Assembly: GCA_015499985.1 (NCBI GenBank)
Contig: JAAAUF010000025.1
Location: 1 to 64,000 of the forward strand
DNA from: Haplosporangium gracile
Lineage: Eukaryota; Mortierellomycota; Mortierellomycetes; Mortierellales; Mortierellaceae
Reading direction: 5' to 3'
DNA: 64,000 nt
Shown here: in pieces, positions 31,424 to 40,788 of the stretch
How positions within the stretch are numbered: the stretch's first letter is position 1
Layout: every line of letters begins with the position of its first letter
The notes under the pieces: model-generated
What the model saw: the letters and a program-made list of their open reading frames with translations, nothing else
Told to the model about the DNA's origin: nothing
The model's database searches: none
Position numbers and translations under genes: made by a program

Positions 31424-33011
31424 TCAGTTGTTGCTGACGTTATTGGCGTTAACGTTATTTGCGTTGACATCAGTGGCATTCCCGACAAGGAGAGCCACAA
31501 GTTGATAGGCCCGTGGTCGTCCTTCCGCAAAGTAACAAGTATGCTGTTTGACAGCATCCTTTCGTGTAAACAACCTGTGGCAGTAGTCGCACTTCCATCG
31601 CTTTCCCTGGTGGACGACTTCAACATGTCGAGCGCGATCAGTTTTTTGACGGAAAATACTTCGGCAGGAATGACAGGGATAGTTCTCATAGTGCTTTGTC
31701 GTGTGTGTTTTCTGGTTGCCCTTCTTGGTGAAAGACTTGGGGCAGCCGAGATAAGGACAGGGGTATGGTTTGCCTGACTCGACGTTGTTGTTGGCGTTAT
31801 TGCTGACGAAGGACTGACCAGAGCTATTGCCGTTGTCGTTGGACGAATCGTTGTCAACATGGTCCTGGGTGGCGTCAGCCAGAGATTCACCTTCGTCGAG
31901 GTCGATGGTTTCGAGACTGGAGTCAGAGGTGCCCATCGATTGATAGGTGGTAACCGATAGCTGGGGTTGCGCTAACGAGACAGACTCGGCTTCAAGAGGC
32001 CGAAAGGACGTACCAGGCAAAGACAAAGCGTCAGAGGGAAGGACGGGGGCAGTAGGCTGTACCATGGTGGTGTATCCGGACTCATTGGGGGAGACGAGAG
32101 GCTGGATATCGACTTCCATCAAGGTGCCAGAGCCAGGAGGGGAGGCCGCAGAGGTTGGCATCAGGACAGCAGCGAGAGACGCAGTAGTAGCCTGGAGTAA
32201 CTGGGTCTCGTGATCGTTGGAATTGTAGCCATCAAAGAAGGAGTCGTCCGACTTCTCGGATCCATTAGCAAGAGACAGATACCAGAAATGAGGGTTCTGG
32301 ACCTGAGCACTCCGGATCCGGCGATTCCAGGACATCGTCCATGGCGATCGAAAGTATTCGACGACCACTTGTTCGATAATTTCCTTGCTCTCTCGGTTGA
32401 GAGGATTGTAAAAGGGAATGTCACAGCGGACAAGCACCACCGAGTCAGGAATCGATTTAAGAAAGTCTTTGTGCACCTCTGTTTGAAGAAAATTTAGGAG
32501 AAAACCGAGAGTCTCCACGGAACGGTTGCAGGCATAGATACTGCCGCTTCCATTAAGGTAGTACTCGATCGTCTGGCTCAAAAAGGCCAGGTGCATGGTC
32601 TTGGGGTCGNNNNNNNNNNGGGTCGAGGTGGTCGTGGTGCTTGAACCGTTGGCCGTCGGCCTGGAGAACGTGTTGCTCTGGGATTCCTTGCAAGTATCCG
32701 AGCCACTTGGACGGGTCTTCAGGCGAGCGAGCGCAGGCAAGATTCCCGAAGGTCATAAGGAAGGTCTGGTTTTGGTAACCAAAGTGGTTACCAATGGAGG
32801 AGGGCCCAGTGATGTTGACAAAGCCCCTGATGAAGGCGGTTGAGGGCGCACTGAAGGCTTTTGTGGAGGTATCATCCAAGAGCTCGCCGTGCGATGGATT
32901 CGATGGTGTGGCGCCCTTGAAGGCGAAGGCGGTGAAGGTAGAGTACACTCCCTCTTTACAGAGGACGTCAGCGTCGGGGACGTCTTGGATTCGTGGATAA
33001 GCTTGACGCAT
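31424..33011 (-). CDS. C2H2 zinc-finger protein with unrecognised N-terminal domain; interrupted by an N gap
   Basis: The frame from ATG 33,009-33,011 to the stop at 31,424 is broken only by ten Ns at 32,610-32,619. Dropping the Ns and a duplicated 6-bp flank gives 523 aa in one frame. An upstream coding exon is possible because TTACAG at about 33,023 would be a good acceptor. The N-terminal domain (about residues 45-240) has VNITGP, TFGNLAC, SKWLGY, VVLVRCDIPFY and VVEYFRSPW, all matched in the proteins at 46-48 kb and 35-37 kb. A Ser/Thr/Asp linker with ETIDLDEGESLAD follows. Fingers at about 411-487: C-x4-C (CPYLGCPKSFTKKGNQKTH..H), CHSC..H..H, and an incomplete last finger, CDYCHRLFTRKDAVKQHTC, with His and Cys only two apart. 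Nuclear regulator by inference. Confidence 0.83.
32610..32619. other. Assembly gap (10 N)
   Basis: Ten Ns flanked by GGGTCG on both sides. The duplicated hexamer suggests two contig ends that overlap, with an arbitrary 10-N spacer. Confidence 0.9.
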
Positions 33012-35364
33012 CTGTTGCGCCTCTGTAAGGGGAGTAAGAAAGAAAAAAAGTGTTGTGTCGCGAGTGGAAGTATATGGCACCGACGGAATGGGCTACCGAT
33101 AACTGAAAAGGGGCGGTGACGGGAATGTAAATGGAAGACAGAGTGTGTATTTGGGTAGGAGGAAGGCAGGTAAGGCGGGAAAATAATATGAGAGGGAAAA
33201 GAGGGGGAAAAAAAAAAGAGTGCCGGACAACAGCATTTTATGTCTATTGAGTGGCAAAGCTGGCGAATAAATGAGTGTTAAATTACATTCACATACCAAT
33301 AATCACTCCCCCAGCTTCCCATCCATCACACATGTACGCCCTTACCCGAAATGAACAAACAAAATAGAACCCTACTCCACTTCGGACGTAAACTGGTGAA
33401 AAGAAGGCCTCGGATCTTCGACTTTCCGTTCTCTCTCCTTCTCCGTCGCTCCCGTCTTCTCTCTTTTCCTCTCCTGTTTTTGTCACTCATGTGTCGTTTT
33501 TTTCATATTAGGTAAAAAGAAGCCTTCTCTCTTTTCATTTTTCTTTTCTTTCTTTTTTCTTTCTCTTCCTCCCCGTTAGAAGAATAGAATGTTCTATTCC
33601 ACTGAAATGAGGCTGACTTTAAGTTTTGACCGAAAGTCCAAAAAAAAGCGCAAGCAGATAAACGAGAACGAAAGGAAGGTATTATCACGACGAGTGTTGA
33701 TACGATACAAGCAGGCTTGCCGGGGCTCATTTTGTTTCTCCAACACCTACAAAGATACGCCCGTACTCAATACTTGTATGTATGATAAAGTATTTCATCA
33801 AGATGGACGATGGCATCTTTAACAAAACAACAGTTCTCGTATCCGTTTATTACTTGTTGAGTTGCTCATAGACAAATATCAATTTGGTCAAAAGAGGGCT
33901 CTGCACTCTTCCGCCGAGTTATATTCCGTCAATGAGATGATATCCCAGCCTCATCACAACTCACATGTCTCCAAACTGCTGGCATGCGAATAACCGGCAT
34001 GCTTTCTTCTCAGTTTCTTGCCAAACAAGTCCTGCTGGCGCAGTTTTTGCAATTGCCTCGTCTTGAGCAAAGTGCGCTTCTGTAAGGTCAGCGTCGACAG
34101 TTGTTCCATTTCCTTGACAGTCTAGTCTGCAAGGTCGGTCTTCTCCGCGGGAATATGTCGTACATAAGCGTCTGTGGTGTTGTTGAGGACAAGAGACTGC
34201 TTCTACCGTCGCTGTTCCTGTGCCTGTCGTTGCTGTGGCTCATTTTCCCCTTCCCCGTTTATGTCCTTGCGCTTGCTGTTGTTCAATCTCCTGTGCCTGT
34301 TTCCGCCTCGTTTCCTGCTCCGTACCTGTCGCTGCCATCGCTATCGCAAAGAAAATTGGATAAGAACGCCTTGGCAGCACCTTCATATGCAGTGCATGGA
34401 TCCCGGTCATGTTCTCAATCAATGCAGTTACAGTACAAAATACTAATAAGCACCGCTGTGATAGGATAAGCCTTCTCAGTAACGAGAGAGAGTCCATTCC
34501 CTTCTGTATCCTTCAAGTCCTGAAGGGATGAATTCCTGTGTGTTAGTTGTATCCTAGCAAGGGGCAACTTGCCGCAAAACTTTAAAAATCATAAGCTGAT
34601 TATGTCCTGTCACTGGGGATTGTCGCCGCCAACAGTGATCGTTTCAGGAACGCGGAATACACGCGTGTTGGTTGGTCCTGTTTCAAACTTATATCAACAA
34701 AAAGTTTCACGTTAGTTAGCAGTAGTGAGACAGACGAACAACAAGATCAAGGGCAAGAGTGACAGAATGCGAGACAGGATGACTAAATGAGTGGCTGAAT
34801 GAGGACGAGAAGACATGAGAACAGATGATGGCAGAGTCAAGAGGGATGCGAGAGACGATGGATTACAAGTGAAGGAGTGAAAGAAAGTGGAAGGGGAAGA
34901 AAGGACAAAAAAAGAAAAAAGAAAGGAAAGAAAGAAGGAAAGAAGGAAACAGTGTTTCTCCATTGTTATCTTCCGTCGTTTTTCGTTTGTTTGTCACCCT
35001 TTCTCTGTTTTCTCACCAGCCCGAATTGCAAAAAAGATGTGGGAAGTATACTTCAAGCTTATCGAACGAAAATTCGAATAGGGAGCTTCTGAGTCACAAC
35101 TTTTTTTTTTTTATAGAGGATTAAAATAACAAAGAAACAGTGCATTGTAACAGAGAGAGAAAGAACAACCCATACGGAAAAATTCCTTGGACTTGCTGCT
35201 GTTGGATAATAAAGAGAACAACAAAACAGGAACAAGGCATTGGGGCAATAACATAAATATCGTTTATTCTTTCCTTATACTGATGGCTCATAGATTGATA
35301 GGTGCTGCTACTGCAGCTACATAAGATATAAAAAGTAAAACAAAAAAGAGATCCGTTGCTGTTG
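33012..35364. other. Spacer between zinc-finger genes, no gene recognised
   Basis: 2.35 kb. Plus-strand ORFs (for example 34,101-34,469) are Cys/Leu/Phe-rich, overlap in several frames and lack domains. The minus-strand signal AATAAA at 35,263-35,268 belongs to the next gene (97 bp past its stop). Confidence 0.4.
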
Positions 35365-37332
35365 TCAAAGTGCATCCACAGCAACAGAAGCAGAAGCAGG
35401 AGCAGACGACAGATCATGCGCTTGAAAAGAATGGATGCCTTCTTCGTCCTTATCGCAACCAAACAATTGCTCCCCAGTAGGCTTTCTTGAGTGACCCTTC
35501 TGACAATGCTTGCACCTCCAATGATACCCCTTGTGTCTGGTTCGCATATGCCGATAACGGTCGCTGTAACGAGCATAGACCTGCCCGCAATCGGGGCATG
35601 GAAAATTAACACCATCGTGCGTGTTCATGTGAGCTCTAAGGCTCCATTTGGTGGTGAACGGCGGATGAGTGCAAACCAAGTACCGACACGAAAAACTCTT
35701 CGCACTTCTGGTGCACCTCGTTGGCCTGGTGGTTCGAGGGTTGGTGGTTCTTGTCGGTCGAGAGTTGGTCATCTTAGTCGGTCGAAAGTTGGTCGTCCTT
35801 GCGGGCCTAGGGTTGGTCGTCCTGGTACGTCTGGAGTTTGGGCCCGGCTTAGGAGCATTGAGGTTGAGAACTGGTCGTTCATGGTCTTGGAGGTTAAAGT
35901 CGACCATAAAGATAGAATCGCCGTTGTTGTCGATGACTTCGCTGGAAGCAGGGTCATCCATCCTCTGATGCTCAGGAATGACCAATGACGGGGTAAGCAT
36001 AGCCGGAGTATCTGTAGCCAAAAGATCATCGCTTGTGAAGGACGTCTGGGCATCCTGCTGGAAAGAATTTGACGTCGAAGAATCTAGTAGGATATGCACA
36101 AGACCTTGGGAGCTCGACGGGTTGACATGGAGTTGCTTATTGGAACAGCTCAGTTTCAACAATGTGTCGGTGCTGGACGGAGCAAGTGGGGACGAGTCGA
36201 TACTGGCATCATTGAAAAAGACCATGGACCCGTTTGGCCCCAAGACATTGCCAGCATCAATGTTGAGATCAGGGACAAGGCTGGAGATAGCTTGGGAACT
36301 CTGGTTGGCACCATTGAGAGGAGCAGGTATGACGGTAGTGATCTGGGCATCGCAAGTCATTAGAGCATCGAGGTTCATGGAAGAAGCAGCAGATAGGGTG
36401 GTTGGTTGCTGAGGGACATCGCTGGATGCAGCAAGGGCGACTTGAGGCTGCATGAGGCGACTGTCCGAGATGGGATCTAATGCAACGACCTCCTCAAAGT
36501 TATACAGGTCCTTAATGCCAGTTGTCGTGTACCAAGCCGCGTTCATGGTGTTCAAGGATCCTCGACGATTCCAACGCTTCACTCTTGTTCGCCAAGGCGC
36601 CTGGTAGTACTCGATGGTTATGAGGACTTGGACCATGACTTCCTCGCCATCATGATGGCGCAGCTCCAGAAAAGGGAAATCGTAGAGGATATGAACGGTG
36701 GAATGGGCCATGGCGTCGGAATAGAGGTGTGTGTCAACTTCGGACTGGATGCGACTTAGAGCTGCATCGATCGAGAGGGCGGTGTGACGCCCAGAGTAAT
36801 TGGTGAGAAAGGCGTTGAGGAGGGCCTGGTGGATCGCCAGCACTTCCCTCACATAGGCCCGAGCCATATTTTGAGGGAATTGAAGACTACCGTCAAAGTG
36901 TTCAACCTGCAGCTCACCACTCCGAAAGCCGGACCATTTAAAGAGTGAGGCAGGGTCCCGAAAGCAGCTGAGGTTGCCGGTTGTCAAGGAAAACACCGCA
37001 CGCTGACCGCCACGGGTGAAGGAACTGAAAGGGCCGGCGACTTCGACAAACGCTCTGCCAAGGAAGGTTATAGGGAGAAAGGCAGTAGAAGAAGAGAGAG
37101 CGGAGGAAGGGGCGAGGGAAGAAGAGGGATCGGCGGGCGAGGATGATGAAGAAGGGGGCTGGGGGATATAGTTTAGTGAAGCCATGTTGGGCATGTATGG
37201 ATCAGACAGGTTGATGGCTGGTCCACGGATTTTTGAGCCAAAGGTGGGGCAGGCGTTGACAGCTCCTCTTTCGGCAGGCGCTATCAGGTCGTCGGCCGAT
37301 CCATGACGGTTATTCCAGTTTGGGCCTGCCAT
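35365..37332 (-). CDS. Large C2H2 zinc-finger protein sharing the unrecognised N-terminal domain
   Basis: Single-exon frame of 655 aa from ATG 37,330-37,332. Residues 1-90 are variable and Ser-rich. Residues about 95-270 carry the family domain in divergent form: VEVAGP, LTTGNLSC (117-123), FKWSGF (131-136), VHILYDFPFLEL (213-224) and ITIEYYQAPW (238-247), followed by WNRRG. A long Ser/Asp-rich linker leads to a basic repeat of eight-residue units (RTTNPRPA, RTTNFRPT, KMTNSRPT). Fingers at about 547-626: CRYLVCTHPPFTTKWSLRAH..H, CPDCGQVYARYSDRYRH..H, and a last finger reduced to CKHCQKGHSRKPTGEQLFGC, which has lost its histidines. Nuclear regulator by inference. The basic RTTN-RP repeats could contact DNA or chromatin. 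Confidence 0.85.
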   Translation of the reverse strand: MAGPNWNNRHGSADDLIAPAERGAVNACPTFGSKIRGPAINLSDPYMPNMASLNYIPQPPSSSSSPADPSSSLAPSSALSSSTAFLPITFLGRAFVEVAGPFSSFTRGGQRAVFSLTTGNLSCFRDPASLFKWSGFRSGELQVEHFDGSLQFPQNMARAYVREVLAIHQALLNAFLTNYSGRHTALSIDAALSRIQSEVDTHLYSDAMAHSTVHILYDFPFLELRHHDGEEVMVQVLITIEYYQAPWRTRVKRWNRRGSLNTMNAAWYTTTGIKDLYNFEEVVALDPISDSRLMQPQVALAASSDVPQQPTTLSAASSMNLDALMTCDAQITTVIPAPLNGANQSSQAISSLVPDLNIDAGNVLGPNGSMVFFNDASIDSSPLAPSSTDTLLKLSCSNKQLHVNPSSSQGLVHILLDSSTSNSFQQDAQTSFTSDDLLATDTPAMLTPSLVIPEHQRMDDPASSEVIDNNGDSIFMVDFNLQDHERPVLNLNAPKPGPNSRRTRTTNPRPARTTNFRPTKMTNSRPTRTTNPRTTRPTRCTRSAKSFSCRYLVCTHPPFTTKWSLRAHMNTHDGVNFPCPDCGQVYARYSDRYRHMRTRHKGYHWRCKHCQKGHSRKPTGEQLFGCDKDEEGIHSFQAHDLSSAPASASVAVDAL

Positions 37333-38553
37333 GGTACTCCTTTGCCGATTGAGCGGGGGGGAGAGAAGAAGAAAGAGGCGCGTTGCGAATGGAAATGGAT
37401 AGTGACTGAAGGGTTCGGTGGATTGTCGTTAATGAGATAGAAGGTTGCTGAGATGAGGTGCATGTGGATGTAGTGTGTGTTTCGGATACAATCAGAGAGG
37501 CTGAACAGAGCAGTGGAAGCACTAGTGCATTTGAATGAAAGGAAATATGGATGGGTATGTATTGTAAATAGGTATGGCCGAGAACGATAAAAAGGTAAGA
37601 AAGATTGACGAAGAGGGAGCGATATTTATTCGTTTTTTATGCACCTGTTGCTAACAACGTTATATTGAAATGGAAAGCAAAGAAGCCTTTGAGGTACAGT
37701 ACCGGAAGAACAAAGAGGATAGCTTGAGACACATACGCACACATGCACACATACAAAAAAAAAAGAGAAAAAATCAGTCTGGGCGCCCGTTGAAGACCCA
37801 CTCCGCCTGTCCTAAAGATAATTTAAACCGATTGTTACTTTGCCAGTCCAACAACAACAACAACAAGAGAACACTTGTTCACTTGCTACTATTGACATTA
37901 TTCGCCAGGTTCTAGTGAAAACACTACTTCTAGGCTTAGCAGATGGCTGCTTCGCCGGTGCCATACAGTGAGATAGCCCCTCGAGAACCGGATCCCCTGT
38001 CTCTCTCTCCCGCTTCTTCTTCCTGTGTAGACATCAGACGTTAAACAGGGCAACAAGGGTCTGAAAAAAAATATGAAGAAACGAGTAGTAGGGAGCGGTG
38101 AATTGAATGGCGAAGCAAGCAGGGAAAGAAAAGATGATTGTAATAATGATATTTCCGCACGGTCCCTGCAAGACAAGTATATGAAAGCAATGATACTTTG
38201 AATGCAAGGCAATTGAATAGGTGAATAAAAAAAACAATAACGACAATAACGTTGGGATGGAATTGCTACTAATAAATGCAATTAGCCAAAAATTTAAAAC
38301 CAGCAGCGAACGAAACAACAGATAATCAGGGAAGGGGAAAGACGAAAACCACATCAAACATTTTTAATCGAACGACAAGAAGAAGGTAGGAGTAAACAGC
38401 GACGAGAAGAAGGTAGGAGTAAACAACGACGACAGTTGTATGCTGATTCAGGGGGCTGATCGGTGAAAATATCACCTTTTTCTGTAAAAAAAAAGGTTTG
38501 TGCTATAGTAATAGTAAAAAAATTCAGCAAATGCAGACAACCTTCAACGAGAC
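37333..38553. other. Spacer between zinc-finger genes
   Basis: AT-rich with short A runs. No ORF with a recognisable domain on either strand. Confidence 0.4.
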
Positions 38554-39066
38554 TCATAGTCCATCAGCAATTAATCCATGCACACTTTTTTGATGCTGGA
38601 CGTAGTCGTTCTTTTGGAGACAGACCAAACCGCACACTGCACAAGGAAAAGTGATGGGGCCATGTCCTTGTAGATGCACCATCATGTCGATCTTCTTTGT
38701 AAATGACCTTGGGCAACCAGGATACGTACAAGAAAATATTCCTGATGACTGATGAATGTCGGCATTGAGAACCGAATGATCGGCGTCCTCTAGATCCAGG
38801 GAAGCCAGGGAAATCAAGGAAGCCACGGAAAGAGACAGCGCGTCTTCTTCATCAATGTCAGACCCCGCCGGATAAAGACCAAGGCCGGCCTCCTTTGGGT
38901 CAAAAGTAGAAACGGATATTGGGAGCAGCTCCGAAGATATCCACATAGGTGAAGCAGACGCGTTTTCGTAAGCCAGATAGATATTCGAATAGCCGGGTCT
39001 TGACTGAGCAAAGAAGCCCTGCATCATGGGAAGTATGGGTTCCCGATAGTGAAAAGTTGAGGGCAT
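38554..39066 (-). CDS. Short C2H2 zinc-finger protein (two fingers, no N-terminal domain)
   Basis: 170 aa from ATG 39,064-39,066; the frame opens 21 bp earlier but without ATG. A TATA box, TATAAAT, on this strand (39,283-39,289) lies about 217 bp upstream. The N-terminal half has MPSTFHYREPILPMMQG and NIYLAYENASASPMW, both with counterparts in the decayed copy at 50 kb. An acidic block (GSDIDEEDALS, LDLEDADHSV) follows. Two fingers end the protein: C-x4-C type CTYPGCPRSFTKKIDMMVH..H and CAVCGLVCLQKNDYVQH..H. There is no third finger. The first finger resembles that of the 31.4-kb gene (PxSFTKK). It lacks the 250-residue N-terminal domain of its neighbours, so it is either a separate short subfamily or a truncated duplicate under a new promoter. 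The second copy at 50 kb with the same N-terminus favours a subfamily. Confidence 0.75.
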   Translation of the reverse strand: MPSTFHYREPILPMMQGFFAQSRPGYSNIYLAYENASASPMWISSELLPISVSTFDPKEAGLGLYPAGSDIDEEDALSLSVASLISLASLDLEDADHSVLNADIHQSSGIFSCTYPGCPRSFTKKIDMMVHLQGHGPITFPCAVCGLVCLQKNDYVQHQKSVHGLIADGL

Positions 39067-39282
39067 CGCCAGCAGCCAAGATTTCAACTTGAAAAGAATG
39101 ATGTTTTTCTAGGAATGGATCGGTGTCTTGAGTGTGTTAGTCTAGGTAGAATGTGAGTGTTGAATATGTTCGAGGGAAAGGTGTGACTATTGGCAGGCGG
39201 CGAGAGAGGAACGTTCATCAAAAGCGGTCCCTTTCAAATAAACCCGTAACAAAATAGTGGTTGTCAAAACATGGCGGACTGT

Positions 39283-39289
39283 ATTTATA
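39283..39289 (-). promoter_or_regulatory. TATA box of the short zinc-finger gene
   Basis: TATAAAT on the minus strand, about 217 bp before the ATG at 39,066. Confidence 0.5.
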
Positions 39290-39411
39290 AGATCATGTTC
39301 AAGGTCACAGAGCCGGCGAAGAAGGAGAGTAAAGTGCGATGAGAGCGAAAGAAGTCAAAGATGAAACTATAGAACTGAAAGATTAGAGAAAGAAGGCAAA
39401 GAAGACTGGCG

Positions 39412-39590
39412 AAGAAGGGAAGCAGGGTGGCAAAGAAGGGAAGTAGGATGGCAAAGACGGAAAGTAGGGTGGCGAAGAAAGGTAGAAGGGTGGCGAAGAA
39501 GGAAAGTAGGGTGACGAAGAAAGGAAGAAGGGTGACGAAGAAAGGAAGAAGGGCGACGAAGAAAGGAAGAAGGGTGACGAAGAAAGCGAG
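39412..39590 (+). repeat. Imperfect 21-bp minisatellite
   Basis: About eight units of the type AAGAAAGGAAGAAGGGTGACG, diverged at the left end and nearly perfect at the right end. The unit length of seven codons keeps both strands open, giving spurious repeat ORFs. Confidence 0.85.
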
Positions 39591-40788
39591 CGTCTATTGG
39601 TGTCACTGAAGAGCTCGTGCTCACATTATCATGCGCCCATGTTCATATTAACGGGACAAAATAAACAAATTAATTTCACGGTCCCTTTGCCCAAGCCTAT
39701 ATGTGCTTTGTTAGGATAACTCAAATTGTCCCCAAGCCTGGTCCGCTGATTAACTAAATGAGTCGGAGCAAGCTTTCGCAAAACACATATAGAGAAAGCA
39801 AGGTCGAATGCAAAGAGAGGAGAGAGTGCGTGTGGGCGAACGCTGTACTCATCGTGCTTACACCGCCTTAGCGCGTCTGAGCCAGCCACTTATCATTTAA
39901 ATGGATGATGCGTTGCGATCGATTCACAGGTGAATATTTCGTTTTGAGCAAAAGTTTTCTTTATTTATATTTTATATTTTATATTTGTTGTTACGAAAGC
40001 CAGGTATTATTCAGACGAAAACGATTCCTATGTTTTCCACTAAACAATGATTCCTTTTTTGCATAGTCGCCCGCCACCACCTCTAACTGCCTCTGCTGTT
40101 TCATGATTCACTGTCTCTTTGGTTGGGCGTAAATTTTGACCTGAATACAGAAAAAAAATATTGCTGGTTACGTGTTGGGAGTCATCCTATTGCCTTGGTG
40201 TTCCAGTCAATGGGATCTATTTTATCCTTGAAAATAAATGCATCCAGGTATCTGGTATGTTTTCAACTGACAAAGAGTTGGTGTCTGTGTTACTATTCCT
40301 GTTCCTGCTCCTGTGTTCCGTTCCTGTGGCTGTTGCCGTTATTTTCCTGTTATTGTTCTTGTTCATGTTGCTACAGTTGTTCTCCTTCTGTTCCTGCCTT
40401 TGTCGTTGCTGGTGTGAAGCAGAACAGAGATCAGTTGAACCCTCCGTAACCCAAAGTCCTTAGACGAAGGCATATTAAAACAACTCCTTGACAATTCAGT
40501 CCATACTAATAATATATACAAATTGCTAAAGAGAAAGAGAGGTAATGGAGAGAGTAAGGGATAGTAAAGGGGAAGAGGAGGACGACGATGAATGTGGTGG
40601 GCGACGAAAAGAGGGTGGGTATAGATGTAGTGATGAAATAAGCGTGGGAGCGAGGATGAGGCTACTGTGGAAAGAGATGAAAGGGCGTGGAGTGGTGGAA
40701 GGATGAAAGAGGAGTGGTGGCAAAACGAAAAAAAAAACGCGAGCCAGTAATGTTGCAATAATTTATTTCCCTGCTGTATACCATAATT

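Larger units (their letters stand above)
39067..40788. other. Spacer between the short zinc-finger gene and the NACHT-WD40 gene
   Basis: Contains the TATA box at 39,283-39,289 (minus), a 21-bp minisatellite at 39,412-39,590 and a CCTGTT-rich stretch near 40,290-40,400. No gene recognised. Confidence 0.5.

Noticed and set aside
34174..34469. Leu/Cys-rich plus-strand ORFs in CCTGTT-rich sequence
   Set aside because: Overlapping frames of low complexity; a similar CCTGTT-rich stretch at 40,290 behaves the same way, so this is compositional.
39427..39609. Lys/Arg-rich repeat ORF
   Set aside because: Explained by the 21-bp minisatellite; no flanking gene structure.
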